DNA from: Candidatus Zixiibacteriota bacterium
GTDB taxonomy: Bacteria > Zixibacteria > MSB-5A5 > GN15 > FEB-12
Direction of reading: 5' to 3'
NCBI GenBank assembly: GCA_019038695.1
Contig: JAHOYZ010000008.1
Span: forward strand, 1-64,000
DNA length: 64,000 nucleotides
Shown here: in pieces, positions 11,303 through 20,301 of the stretch
How positions within the stretch are numbered: the first letter of the stretch is position 1
How the letters are laid out: every line of letters starts with the position of its first letter
Notes under the pieces: model-generated
Told to the model about the DNA's origin: nothing
Seen by the model: only the letters and a program-made list of their open reading frames with translations
Databases searched by the model: none
Translations under genes and position numbers: made by a program

Positions 11303-11331
11303 GAAAAGGCCGGCATAACACTATGCCGGCC
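11303..11331 (-). terminator. Intrinsic terminator of the lipoprotein gene
   Basis: A perfect 10-bp stem (11308-11317 with 11322-11331), loop of 4 nt, then TTTT on the minus strand. It lies 24 bp after the stop of the lipoprotein gene at 11356-12771. Confidence 0.85.
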
Positions 11332-11355
11332 CATTAGTTAGCAAACTTCAAAAGA

Positions 11356-12771
11356 TTAGTAGCGTTGAACCTCAACTGATACCTTCGGGAAACCCCAGTA
11401 AGGATCATTGGTGTGAGTGAGATTGTCCATTGTCTCCTGCTGAACATCGTCCAGTGAGGGCGGTGTCTGCGGAAATCTCCGTATAAATGGAATCAGCGGG
11501 AAGTTCGTGGTATCTGTCACGAAGTTGTCCGGTTCCAACGAAATAAACACTGTCCCTTCGCCGCCATCCTGAAGTAGATCCAACATGCCGGTACCACCTC
11601 CCTGTGCTGGGACATTGAAGAACTCATCACCAGGGAAACTCGGAACACGAGCATAGCTTACATATGGCAACAGCGCCGGATCTGAAGGGGGATAGTCGTT
11701 ACTAAATATTGCCCAATGGGCTGAATCATCATCAGCGGTAGTAACATCAGTAAATGTACCAGCTGAAATCATACCTCCATCGTAGCCAAGGATGCGATCA
11801 AGGCCACCTTCTCTATTAGCCCAGGCGGGAAGCGTGAATTGACCAACACTGAAACCTTGACCTAACACCGTCGGGGCAACTGCCCAAATCTTATAGTGCC
11901 AGCCAAAGGCACTATAATCGGGAAGATCGAAATCATCCTGTGTGAAAGCGTCAAAGGTAATCGCGATCGACGGCAGAGTATCAAGGTAGAAGAGAACTTC
12001 GGTAACAAGGGTACTCCCTGCTGGATCACGGAGATGTGTCTCCGTCACAATTTCGTACTGAAGACCAGTGTGCTCATACCAGTCGAGACCGAACATAATC
12101 GTATCAGTAACAATACCTATGCTAACGAAACCTACGACGATAGTAGTGTCCGGGTCAGTGATGTCGATGTAGGATGAGTCAATAACGAAACTATCGAAAG
12201 TGACCGTGTCCTGCAGTAGGCGCGTCCTCGTCTGGTAACTGGCCAGCCACAGACCGGCTCCGGTATTAGCACCCCGGGCAGTGTCCGACATGGTCTGCAT
12301 ATTATAACGACAGGTAGCATACCATAGCGAATCATCAGAATACGGGAAAACCAATTCAATCAGATCATCGCTCGGGATGGTAACCGCATCGACCAACATC
12401 AGAGAACCCGGAGTCAGTTCATCATCATCAGGAATGGCTTCGACCGAAATACAGATGGAATCGTAATCAAGCAGATCTCCTTCCATGATAAACTCCGCCC
12501 CGGTCCCACGAGGTATCCCGACTTCATCAAGGAATTTATTGGCTGCAAAACTGTAGCCAAATTTGCCCAATGACAGATAATTACCATCATCGACAACCCA
12601 AAGTTCATAGTTCATAGATTCGGGGCAATCCGGCAACATCTGCGCTGAAAGCGTCAGGCTCGTCCTGCTGATTGGACTCAGAAGGTCGTCCGGCTGGGAA
12701 CAGCCAACATAAAGACCTGCCCCAATAATAGTTAAGGTAGTAAGTAACAGCCAGTTAGCGCGCCTTGTCAT
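11356..12771 (-). CDS. Lipoprotein of unknown function
   Basis: The 471-residue protein starts with a lipoprotein signal (MTRRANW, hydrophobic core, lipobox YVGC at about Cys24). The rest is acidic and rich in Thr, Asp and aromatic residues with predicted beta structure; I see no catalytic motif. Two segments (about 30-140 and 280-345) begin with similar phrases about a property and its size, such as MNYELWVVDDGNYLSLGKF and YSAFGWHYKIWAVAPTVLG, so it may hold two related beta domains. The second half includes GGTGMLDLLQDGGEGTVFISLEP, which resembles an anti-sigma-K-like 'quasi-cheating' domain only in being a small beta fold. AGGAGG precedes the start. It is a single-gene unit with its own terminator. 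Confidence 0.75.
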   Translation of the reverse strand: MTRRANWLLLTTLTIIGAGLYVGCSQPDDLLSPISRTSLTLSAQMLPDCPESMNYELWVVDDGNYLSLGKFGYSFAANKFLDEVGIPRGTGAEFIMEGDLLDYDSICISVEAIPDDDELTPGSLMLVDAVTIPSDDLIELVFPYSDDSLWYATCRYNMQTMSDTARGANTGAGLWLASYQTRTRLLQDTVTFDSFVIDSSYIDITDPDTTIVVGFVSIGIVTDTIMFGLDWYEHTGLQYEIVTETHLRDPAGSTLVTEVLFYLDTLPSIAITFDAFTQDDFDLPDYSAFGWHYKIWAVAPTVLGQGFSVGQFTLPAWANREGGLDRILGYDGGMISAGTFTDVTTADDDSAHWAIFSNDYPPSDPALLPYVSYARVPSFPGDEFFNVPAQGGGTGMLDLLQDGGEGTVFISLEPDNFVTDTTNFPLIPFIRRFPQTPPSLDDVQQETMDNLTHTNDPYWGFPKVSVEVQRY

Positions 12772-13073
12772 CTATCGTGTCCTCCTAAGAACGTTACCAG
12801 ACATTTCTCATTCCCATAATGACTGCAAAGTATACACATACCTGGTCGGGACTGTCAAGCCATTATTTGCGACCGGCTTGCCGATTTCCGTACACACTGT
12901 TGACTCGCTGTCCTGAACCAGGAACGGCAGATTCCATGCAGATCTAATTGCTACAGGAATCTGTCGCCTGCTTCCCTCCATTGACGAATCGTAAGTAGCC
13001 TTTATCTAAAGAAATCAGAATCGAAAGTCGATAAATAGTAATATACGATTGCTCCAACTGATGAGGAATTCCC
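12772..13073. other. Intergenic region between divergent genes
   Basis: This 302-bp stretch separates the divergent lipoprotein and zinc-ribbon genes, so it must hold a promoter for each. Close to the plus-strand gene it is AT-rich (12995-13050). I see no convincing paired -35/-10 boxes, no hairpin of note and no small open frame. Confidence 0.5.
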
Positions 13074-15185
13074 GTGAAAAAATGCACCAAGTGCAGTACT
13101 ACCGAGATAAAAGATAGCGCTGCCGAATGTCCCAAGTGCGGCTCGACTCTGGACTCCATGTCAGAATCCATAGCGAACAATGACGACAAAGACACAATGG
13201 ATTTTGTCATAACAGAGGCAGCCGAGGATGATCGCGAGTTCGTCGGCTATACTGACGACGCCCCTGCAGATAAAGATAGCAACGAAGATATCGTACCAAA
13301 AAACGACATGGACCCTTCTCAGGAAACCGAGGCACCGGATGAGATATCCCCTATTGGTCAATCATCGCCATTCCTCCCGCTTGATTCGGATAATCCCAAT
13401 ACCGAAGACAGTGTGTCAGGCAGCCAGACCGATGATGAGGCACTTTCCGGAGCACCCTCAGACAAGTTGCAGAAACTGAGCGACGAGGAAGTCAAGAATA
13501 TTGAGGCTAACCTGTATGCCGGGGATCCATATGTTGGCGACCGCGAGAAGGCCGAGATCATCGATAAACTAAATGAAACCTCTGAACCTTTCGGCAATAC
13601 GCCTATCACGCCACCGGTTCGAGACAATGAAGCTTCTCCCTCGGCTGACTCATCTGACAAAGATGGACTCCCAGCCCCAAAGATGGCGGAACGTGGACGC
13701 GGTGCCGCTTACTTTTACCGCAATTATATTGAGCTTCTCGGTTCCCAGGAACTCCACGCTGGTGATGAAATGACTATTGATTCGAGAGCCTACGAATTGA
13801 AAGCCAAGCGGATTGACCCACGCTTCAAGTACGGCGGTATGGCGGCAGCTTTTGCGGTCATACTGGTGATGATTGGCACTCTGTTCGTCTCAGATATTGG
13901 TCTCGGCGGAAACGGCCGAATTGTGGGCGTAGTATTGCATGAGGATGGACGACCAGTAACACAGAAAGTGACTGTTCGCTTCCCGGAACTCAATAAGTCT
14001 GTTCAGAGCGATACCGAAGGTCTGTTTTCCAGTGACGGTCTCCCCAACGGCACTCACCTTATAGAGTTTGTGTGGGGCGGTGTCGTGCAGGGTACCGATT
14101 ACGCCACGGTTGCCGACGGTAAGATTACCATGATTTCTCTCCATCCACCGATGGCCGATCTGGCTGGTAACGAGTTACCAACACAATCCGAACCGATCGC
14201 AGCCGAAGCACCGACTCTGGCGGCCGATGGGAATACAATTGCCAAAGCCAAAACAACTAGTTCGACATCGTCAAAGAATAAAAGTTCACGATCCTCGTCC
14301 GCTAAATACTCCAAGCTAGCCCTGGAAGCCAATGTGGAGGGGGCGCGATTAACCTTGAGCGAAAAAGTTATCGGAGCCGGCAACCTGACTTTTGAAAGAC
14401 TCAAACCCGGACGACACAATTACGAAGTGGCTCTGGACGGCTACAAACCTGTCACGGGTAATATCGAACTTACACCCGGAAAGACCGCTCAACTCACGGT
14501 GGAACTCACTCCCCTGAACTCGGAAGACAAGGTTCAGACCTTCTCGTCTGAAGATTACTATCGTTCGGGAATGACAGCTTATCATAACGGAGATTACTAC
14601 CGAGCCGTTTCCGATCACACCCAGGCAGTCGACGCCGACCCCAGTTATGCACGAGCCTACCTTGCCCGTGGCGAGGCATATGCCTCGTTGAACAACAAAG
14701 ACAAGGCTTATAATGACTTTCTGCGTTCTGCAGAAATCAGTCGCTTCAACAAGGCATATGCGTCCTCGGTAGCAGCGTACACCCGTGCCATTGATATGAA
14801 TAAGAAAGCTATTCCGGCCTGGCTGGGTCGTGGCTTAGCATCCCTGGCCAATGGAGAAGATCGTGCGGCCATTATTGACTTCGAAACTGTTAACCGAATG
14901 GACAAGCGCAATGCGCAGGCCTACAGTGGACTGGGTCAGGCACGCTTTCGACAGGGATCATTCAAGAAAGCCATCAAGCACTTTAAGAATGCGCGGTCCC
15001 TAGATGCCATTAACCCTCTTACACACCAGTATCTTATGCTGAGCTACCTGGCTGTCGACGATACCAAGAATCTTCGAAAGAGCTACAAGAAATTCATATC
15101 GGTAGCCAACGATAGAGAGATTGATGATCTGCATTCGGATTCACGTTTTGCTGCGGTGGTGCGAATTGTGGAGATGGATAAGTAA
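13074..15185 (+). CDS. Zinc-ribbon, single-span membrane protein with PEGA and TPR domains
   Basis: The 703-residue protein starts with a zinc ribbon (Cys4, Cys7, Cys20, Cys23), followed by a long acidic disordered region to about residue 210. A single transmembrane helix lies at about 255-273, then a carboxypeptidase-like regulatory beta domain (about 280-345), a Ser-rich linker, a PEGA domain (about 415-480; LKPGRHNYEVALDGYKP) and TPR repeats (about 490-690). The layout suggests a cytoplasmic zinc-ribbon arm and an extracytoplasmic binding platform. The function is not known. The start is GTG, 8 bp after GAGGA. The next gene begins 11 bp after the stop, so the two are probably cotranscribed. 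Confidence 0.85.
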   Translation: MKKCTKCSTTEIKDSAAECPKCGSTLDSMSESIANNDDKDTMDFVITEAAEDDREFVGYTDDAPADKDSNEDIVPKNDMDPSQETEAPDEISPIGQSSPFLPLDSDNPNTEDSVSGSQTDDEALSGAPSDKLQKLSDEEVKNIEANLYAGDPYVGDREKAEIIDKLNETSEPFGNTPITPPVRDNEASPSADSSDKDGLPAPKMAERGRGAAYFYRNYIELLGSQELHAGDEMTIDSRAYELKAKRIDPRFKYGGMAAAFAVILVMIGTLFVSDIGLGGNGRIVGVVLHEDGRPVTQKVTVRFPELNKSVQSDTEGLFSSDGLPNGTHLIEFVWGGVVQGTDYATVADGKITMISLHPPMADLAGNELPTQSEPIAAEAPTLAADGNTIAKAKTTSSTSSKNKSSRSSSAKYSKLALEANVEGARLTLSEKVIGAGNLTFERLKPGRHNYEVALDGYKPVTGNIELTPGKTAQLTVELTPLNSEDKVQTFSSEDYYRSGMTAYHNGDYYRAVSDHTQAVDADPSYARAYLARGEAYASLNNKDKAYNDFLRSAEISRFNKAYASSVAAYTRAIDMNKKAIPAWLGRGLASLANGEDRAAIIDFETVNRMDKRNAQAYSGLGQARFRQGSFKKAIKHFKNARSLDAINPLTHQYLMLSYLAVDDTKNLRKSYKKFISVANDREIDDLHSDSRFAAVVRIVEMDK

Positions 15186-15196
15186 AAGGAGACTTC

Positions 15197-15496
15197 GTGT
15201 CAGCGAAACTCAACTGCTGGCAGTTCATGAACTGCGGCTGTGAAAAGGATGGCCTCCTGGTTGACCTCAAAGGAGAGTGTCCGGTTTCCACAGCCATGAA
15301 ATACGATGGCCTCAACGGTGGCATCGGGGCCGGTCGAGCTTGCTGGATGGTTCCCGACTCTATCTGCCGGCTCAACCAAACTGCCGGAGGTCGACCCTGT
15401 CAATGCCATAGCTGTGAATTCTACCAGCGGGTCGTATATGAAGAGGATAAGCAAGTACGCTTCCGCTTCTCCGGGAAAAAGACCCCCTCAGTCTGA
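15197..15496 (+). CDS. Two-CW domain protein (small Cys-rich)
   Basis: The 99-residue protein has ten cysteines, arranged as in the two-CW family: NCWQFMNCGCE, then ECPV, then AGRACWMVPDSIC, then PCQCHSCEFY. The two CW pairs and the DGLNGG loop between them identify it. Family members are found fused to or beside signalling proteins; the cysteines may bind metal or an iron-sulfur cluster, which has not been shown. The start is GTG, preceded by AAGGAG at 6 bp. It follows the zinc-ribbon/TPR gene by 11 bp. Confidence 0.8.
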   Translation: MSAKLNCWQFMNCGCEKDGLLVDLKGECPVSTAMKYDGLNGGIGAGRACWMVPDSICRLNQTAGGRPCQCHSCEFYQRVVYEEDKQVRFRFSGKKTPSV

Positions 15497-15700
15497 TCAT
15501 CCCTTCCTGCCAAATTAGCCCATATCCGTAAATCGCCAGCCTACAGGATAGGTCCATCTTCTAGCCCGCCTTAGAGGAAGAAAATAGCAGATTTGAAGAC
15601 AGACTGGCCATGCAGGCTTTTGGTGTTGCTCATCGAACAATTTCTCCCTATCTTCGTCTACCTGATAAGAAACAAACTAACGTACCGACAGGAGATGAAG

Positions 15701-17650
15701 ATGAGTCGTTTATTCACAATTCTCACCACGATCATGCTGGTGGCGATCCTGATCTCATGCACAGCCCGGACACCCGAGGAGACCCCGGCACCGGTTCAGT
15801 CTCTACTGAACGAGGGACAGTACATTCCCGACATAGCCACTTTTCTCCAGATTGGTGGATGCAGCCCAGCCGGGTTAAGTTGGGATGGCCGCGATGTTTA
15901 CTTCAGAGCTTCAATGTCAGGAGCTTCCCAGGTATACCGCATCACCGACGACGGATGGCCTTATCAATTGACAACGTTTGAAGACGGCATTGACTTTTTT
16001 GTTCTCGGTTACAGCAATACGATGGCTATCATCGGAGCCTCTACGGGAGGATCCGAGCAGTCACAACTATTCTTGATGGACACCCAGACCGGACGTGTAC
16101 TGCAACTCACTCACGCTGAAGATATCCAGTTCGGTTCTGTCACGTGGGGCAAAGATGACAAGCACATCTACTTCCGATCCAATGAGGAAAACGGCCGCGA
16201 CTTCTTCATCTATGAGATGGACATTGCTACTGCCGAGTATCACAAAATCTTTGGCGACACAGCTACTGTAGCTGGCTATAACTTCATTGGTGACATCTCC
16301 AAGGATGGCACCAAGATGATCATTGGTCACCTCACCTCGAATATCAATGATGACCTCTACCTGCTCGACCTGACTACAGGTGAATTTGAGAAACTGACCG
16401 AGGATGATGGCGACGTCATCTACGACTCTCCTACCCTGATGCCTGATGGCAAAACTATCTGGCTCACCTGCAATAACAATGATGACGGCCTTTCTCGGAT
16501 AGCCAAGATGACCGTTGGTTCGACAGAAGTTGAATACATCGATGATGGCTGGCTGGATACAAAGTGGGAAGTTGACGGCCTAATATTCTCTCGTGACTAC
16601 AAATATATGGCGGCTGTGACCAACGAAGATGGTTATGGACGGATGAAAATGCGCGAAGTCGAATCGGGCCGAGAGTTAGCCGCTCCACCGCTGGACGGCA
16701 TTCTCGGATTCCCGACTTTTGATCGCAACGGTGATTGCGTCTTTTCCTTCACATCCCCCACTCGAGCGCCGGACGTATGGAAATACAGCCCAAGCTCGGG
16801 TAATACAGAACAACTGACCTTCTCAATCTACGCTGGCATTGATCGTGAGCTTTTCAGTGATCCGCAGCTGGTCCACTTCAAATCTTTTGATGATCTTGAA
16901 ATCCCTGCCTTCTTGTACTTGCCACCGAACTACGTCGAGGGTGAGCCGATTCCGTTTATCGTTCACGCTCATGGCGGTCCCGAGAGCCAGTACCGCCCCT
17001 ATTTCCTCCGTAATATCCAGTACCTGATTCTCAACGGGTATGGCGTTCTGGCTCCGAACCCGCGCGGTTCCTCCGGCTACGGTCGCGACTATATGAACCT
17101 CGACAACTACAAGAATCGCAAACATTCCCTGATGGATTACAAAGCTGGCGTCGAATGGTTGATCGGCAAGGGTTACACCGAGCAGGGAATGATCGGCATT
17201 CGTGGCGGTTCTTACGGCGGCTATGTTGTGCTCGGAATGATTACAGAGTATCCGGACATGTTCTCGGCGGCGGTCGATGTGGTCGGCATCGCCAATTTCA
17301 AATCGTTCCTTGAGAACACCAAGGCCTACCGACGCGCCTTGCGCGAATCGGAATACGGTCCCCTGAGTGATCCCGATTTCCTGCGGGAGATTTCTCCGAT
17401 CCACAAAGCGCATTTGATTAAAACACCGTTACTCGTCGTACACGGCGAAAATGACCCGCGCGTTCCGGTTGGCGAGGCACGCCAGATCATTGCCGCAATC
17501 AAAGCAAGCGGCGGCGTGGTTGACTCGCTGATTTTCCCCGATGAAGGACACGGAACCAGCAAACGGGTGAACACTATTACTGAATATCGCAAACAGGTTG
17601 AGTTCTTCGGCAAGCAGTTAAAACCGATTGCGGCCGACAAGATCGAATAG
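15701..17650 (+). CDS. S9-family prolyl oligopeptidase-like lipoprotein
   Basis: This 649-residue serine peptidase has an N-terminal lipoprotein signal (lipobox ILISC), a beta-propeller (about 40-370) with repeated LTxxxxD and DGKxI blades, and a C-terminal alpha/beta-hydrolase domain. The catalytic triad is Ser504 in GGSYGG, Asp585 in NDPRVP, and His617 in DEGHG. It would cleave oligopeptides in the periplasm or at the outer membrane. The ATG at 15701 is 6 bp after GGAG; the long frame upstream to 15593 lacks a plausible start and would bury the signal peptide. A strong terminator follows at 17705. Confidence 0.9.
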   Translation: MSRLFTILTTIMLVAILISCTARTPEETPAPVQSLLNEGQYIPDIATFLQIGGCSPAGLSWDGRDVYFRASMSGASQVYRITDDGWPYQLTTFEDGIDFFVLGYSNTMAIIGASTGGSEQSQLFLMDTQTGRVLQLTHAEDIQFGSVTWGKDDKHIYFRSNEENGRDFFIYEMDIATAEYHKIFGDTATVAGYNFIGDISKDGTKMIIGHLTSNINDDLYLLDLTTGEFEKLTEDDGDVIYDSPTLMPDGKTIWLTCNNNDDGLSRIAKMTVGSTEVEYIDDGWLDTKWEVDGLIFSRDYKYMAAVTNEDGYGRMKMREVESGRELAAPPLDGILGFPTFDRNGDCVFSFTSPTRAPDVWKYSPSSGNTEQLTFSIYAGIDRELFSDPQLVHFKSFDDLEIPAFLYLPPNYVEGEPIPFIVHAHGGPESQYRPYFLRNIQYLILNGYGVLAPNPRGSSGYGRDYMNLDNYKNRKHSLMDYKAGVEWLIGKGYTEQGMIGIRGGSYGGYVVLGMITEYPDMFSAAVDVVGIANFKSFLENTKAYRRALRESEYGPLSDPDFLREISPIHKAHLIKTPLLVVHGENDPRVPVGEARQIIAAIKASGGVVDSLIFPDEGHGTSKRVNTITEYRKQVEFFGKQLKPIAADKIE

Positions 17651-17660
17651 TTGCGTGGGC

Positions 17661-17680
17661 GGCAGACGCCCTCGTCTGCC
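17661..17680. repeat. Small hairpin repeat after the S9 peptidase gene
   Basis: GGCAGACG (17661-17668) pairs with CGTCTGCC (17673-17680) around a CCCT loop, flanked by TGGGC and CCC. It lies 10 bp after the stop codon. It has no T run, so it is not itself an intrinsic terminator. Confidence 0.6.
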
Positions 17681-17704
17681 CCATTATTAGTTAGTAGATA
17701 TATC

Positions 17705-17744
17705 GAAGGGCGGAGTCACAACGACTCCGCCCTTCTTTGTTTTT
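17705..17744 (+). terminator. Terminator hairpin, repeat copy 1
   Basis: A perfect 13-bp stem (17705-17717 with 17723-17735) and ACAAC loop are followed by TTTGTTTTT. It would end transcription of the S9 peptidase gene. The hairpin, its GATATATC lead (17697-17704) and trailing AGGAG (to 17750) recur almost unchanged at 19437-19493. Confidence 0.9.
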
Positions 17745-17750
17745 CAGGAG

Positions 17751-18093
17751 CTACATAGTCGGGTAGATATAAGCCAAGTCATTGGTGCGCTTTCAGCCCC
17801 GTGCCGTCAGTTGGCAGGACAGGAGTGCATTATTCCCTTGACAGCCAACCCGTAAATTTGTACGTTATTGGCAGGGAATACTTCCAGATTAGCATCGGAC
17901 AATTTGAATACAAGTACTGCTTGGCGATATTAGGGTTTCAATAAGCTGTCGGTACCATTACGGATACATTTGTATAGCGTTAATGGTGTAGTACGTGTGT
18001 CTGATGACACAAATGCAGTAAAGCGAATTTGTCTTCCCCATATCGCCCAGTAATGATGTTACGATACTAAACGGCAGGCAGGAGGACATCCGC
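17751..18093. other. Intergenic region upstream of the Lnt-like gene
   Basis: This stretch of 343 bp has no coding frame I can support. A possible promoter lies at 17838-17866 (TTGACA, 17-bp spacer, TACGTT), some 230 bp before the gene, but its -10 box is weak. The end (18080-18086) carries the AGGAGG that serves the gene at 18094. Confidence 0.4.
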
Positions 18094-18777
18094 ATGCCAA
18101 GGTCTGTAAAACATGGCGGTCAAGGCTCTCTCTATTCCTTGAATTGTTTCCTACCGCTTTGTTCGGCATTGCTGCTATGTATCCCGCATGTCATCGCAGA
18201 ACTACAGTTCATCTCTCTATTCGCCCTTGTCCCATACTTGTGGGTGCTCGACCGCACCCGCCTTGCTGGCTCAGTTCTGGCGGGTATGCTGCTGGCAACA
18301 ACCTACACCATAGCTATTGACATCGCTCAGATACTATCTTCTCCAGCAGCGTTTTTTACCAAATTGTTTATTCTGAACGTTATCCTTGCTGTCTTTGGAC
18401 TAACAGTGAACTTGACCAAAAGGCGTATCGGCTTCGATCCTGCTTTCGTAGCCATGCTGTGGATCGGCCTGGAATATGCCCTGATCAAATCGACCGGTGT
18501 AGACAGTATCTTTGTGCTATCAAATACCGACTCCCACCTCGTAGTCGGCTTTTGTTCTCTTTTTGGTTTTCTGCTTGGTTCATTCGTGATAGTCCTTGTT
18601 AACTCCCTGACTCTGATATTCCTCAGATATGCATGGCGAAGGCGTTATCCCCGCAGGATATTCCTATCAACGTGGTATAACAGGTGTTTTAACAACTTAC
18701 ATGAAGTACTACTTGAACGACGCTGTTTTTGTTTTCCAGACCGTCGCGCCCCGCCGATACATACTCTCTTGTTTTGA
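18094..18777 (+). CDS. Membrane protein resembling the N-terminal half of apolipoprotein N-acyltransferase
   Basis: The 227-residue protein has about six hydrophobic helices. Two segments look like the membrane part of Lnt: FISLFALVPYLWVLDRT (about 42-58), like the ALVPLL helix, and GLEYALIKSTGVDSIFVLSN, like the EWLRS region, then a GSFVIVLVNSLTLIFL helix. The catalytic nitrilase domain is missing. After YAWRRR (about residue 188) the sequence turns hydrophilic and Arg/Cys-rich and looks like a non-native tail, so the gene may be a truncated relic, or a stand-alone membrane domain. AGGAGG at 8 bp before the ATG is strong. An IPTL-CTERM gene follows 64 bp later. The assignment is tentative. 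Confidence 0.5.
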   Translation: MPRSVKHGGQGSLYSLNCFLPLCSALLLCIPHVIAELQFISLFALVPYLWVLDRTRLAGSVLAGMLLATTYTIAIDIAQILSSPAAFFTKLFILNVILAVFGLTVNLTKRRIGFDPAFVAMLWIGLEYALIKSTGVDSIFVLSNTDSHLVVGFCSLFGFLLGSFVIVLVNSLTLIFLRYAWRRRYPRRIFLSTWYNRCFNNLHEVLLERRCFCFPDRRAPPIHTLLF

Positions 18778-18841
18778 ATTCAAGGATAGTGGGCAACGCC
18801 TACCTGTCCATTTCTGTATGTGAAACCTTAAGGAGGAAGTA

Positions 18842-19345
18842 ATGAGACACTGTTACCAATTCGGACAATTAGTTATATTTGTGACGTTAGCACTGCTGGT
18901 AATCGGCACTGGGAACGCTCTGGGACAGGTTTCTGTAACAGCAACTCCTGCAACTGCTGTAGTAGGAACACCAGCTACAATAACAATAACTAACACTGGA
19001 ACAACGACGTGTACGGTTACACAGGTTTCTGTACGCCGTCCCAGTGGCGCCACTGATATTCGAGACGTGATGGCGGACATTCTGCCTACAAAATCGGTGG
19101 CTTGGGTGTACCCAGATTTTTGGACATCACACTTCCCGAGTGCAAATGTGAATGAGGTCGGAACATATACTGTGTATGTCGTGGCGAGTTGTAGCCCCGA
19201 GGCAGTTTACGAGACTACGTTTGTAAGAACAGCTAAGATTCCCACCCTCACCGAATGGGGTTTTATCATCTTCAGCGTTCTGCTGGTCGGCTGGATGGGC
19301 TGGGTAATTGTGCGTCGGAGAAGAACCATGACCGTAGGCATTTGA
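18842..19345 (+). CDS. Secreted IPTL-CTERM protein
   Basis: The 167-residue protein has a signal peptide (to about residue 28, ALG-Q), a small Thr-rich beta domain with a TITNTGTTTCTVTQVSV strand pattern, and a C-terminal sorting tail: IPTLTEWGFIIF, a hydrophobic helix, then VRRRR. This tripartite tail is the IPTL-CTERM signal, which in other bacteria is processed by the exosortase XrtH. No exosortase is in the window. Two cysteines in the beta domain could form a disulfide. AGGAGG lies 6 bp before the ATG. Confidence 0.85.
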   Translation: MRHCYQFGQLVIFVTLALLVIGTGNALGQVSVTATPATAVVGTPATITITNTGTTTCTVTQVSVRRPSGATDIRDVMADILPTKSVAWVYPDFWTSHFPSANVNEVGTYTVYVVASCSPEAVYETTFVRTAKIPTLTEWGFIIFSVLLVGWMGWVIVRRRRTMTVGI

Positions 19346-19447
19346 GACTGATATCGAATTGAAATGAGCCAGGCAAATTGTGTTGGGTTTTTTATCTCCT
19401 TCAGGAACACGGACCCCGACCTGCCAGCTGGTAATCGATATATCTTG

Positions 19448-19488
19448 AAGGGCGGAGTCACAACGACTCCGCCCTTTTTGTTTTTTTT
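19448..19488 (+). terminator. Terminator hairpin, repeat copy 2
   Basis: The stem AAGGGCGGAGTC (19448-19459) pairs with GACTCCGCCCTT (19465-19476) around ACAAC, followed by TTTGTTTTTTTT. It ends the IPTL-CTERM transcript. The whole segment 19437-19493 matches 17697-17750 with small indels. Confidence 0.9.
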
Positions 19489-19521
19489 AGGAGATTCTTA
19501 GGCTCTATTGTTCCCGATCGG

Positions 19522-20166
19522 TTATTTCTTTTTCTTGCCCTTACCCTTGTGCGGCTTCTGATGCCCGGACGCCTTTGACATCTGCTTGTGCTTGCGTTTC
19601 TCTTTCATCTGGTGCTTCGCGTGGGCGTTGATCCTGGCGAATTTGTGACCCTGGTGTCTCAGACGGATGACTTCATCAGGTGAGTAACCGTGACGCTGCG
19701 TGACAAACCTCAGGTTGACACAATTGACAATATCGACATCTGCCAGAGAGATGTTCTTCCACCGGTGTTTTTTTGCTTTTTTGAAGTGGCCGTAGGCCTT
19801 GCCATAAGGCGGACCGGGGTTTGTCTTCAGAGCAAGGAAAAAGATGTCAGGATTCAACCCGAAATAATGTGTGATTTCCCACCAGGACTTTCCTTTGGAG
19901 CGAAGGTTGAGTATTACACCGGCTTTGACGTTCGCATGTTCGGCCAGGAAAAAGACAACCACGAGTTCTTCGTCCGATAAGGATTTCTTCCGTACCGCAA
20001 CAACTTCTTTTTCGGGGATCTGGTAATGTTCACCAATGGCCAAATGGAAACTCTTGATACCGTCGCTGTCAATTGACAGACCCACTTCGACTCCTGCAAA
20101 TGTGTTAGAATTTGCGGTGATAGTGAGGCACAAGGCGGTCAGAATGATTGAGCTGGCTTTGAGCAC
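19522..20166 (-). CDS. Secreted protein with a Lys/His-rich tail, unknown function
   Basis: The 214-residue protein has a signal peptide (cleavage near TFA-GVEV, residue 24). Its middle has two similar units (about 60-105 and 145-185), each with a phrase like DEELVVVFFLAEHANVKAG or SPDEVIRLRHQGHKFARI, as if a short helical repeat senses a shared motif. The last 35 residues are nearly all Lys, His, Gln and Gly, ending in GKGKKKK. Such a tail could bind polyanions or metal. The start is GTG, 7 bp after AGGAGG. I recognise no named family. Confidence 0.65.
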   Translation of the reverse strand: MLKASSIILTALCLTITANSNTFAGVEVGLSIDSDGIKSFHLAIGEHYQIPEKEVVAVRKKSLSDEELVVVFFLAEHANVKAGVILNLRSKGKSWWEITHYFGLNPDIFFLALKTNPGPPYGKAYGHFKKAKKHRWKNISLADVDIVNCVNLRFVTQRHGYSPDEVIRLRHQGHKFARINAHAKHQMKEKRKHKQMSKASGHQKPHKGKGKKKK

Positions 20167-20301
20167 GATAACCCTCCTAAAATAATTTCATTGGACGTGT
20201 TACGATATTCTGGCACGTCCTCTAATAGAATTATCGGTGCTATGAGCGCTTAGGATTAGTTTGGGTGGCTCATCGTTCATGTGGGATTTCCGTGGGCGGT
20301 A

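Noticed and set aside
15593-15700. An upstream start for the S9 peptidase
   Set aside because: It would bury the lipoprotein signal peptide and lacks a ribosome site; 15701 fits better.
18094-18777. An exosortase for the neighbouring IPTL-CTERM protein
   Set aside because: The conserved Cys, Arg and His motifs of exosortases are not seen; the helices resemble Lnt instead.
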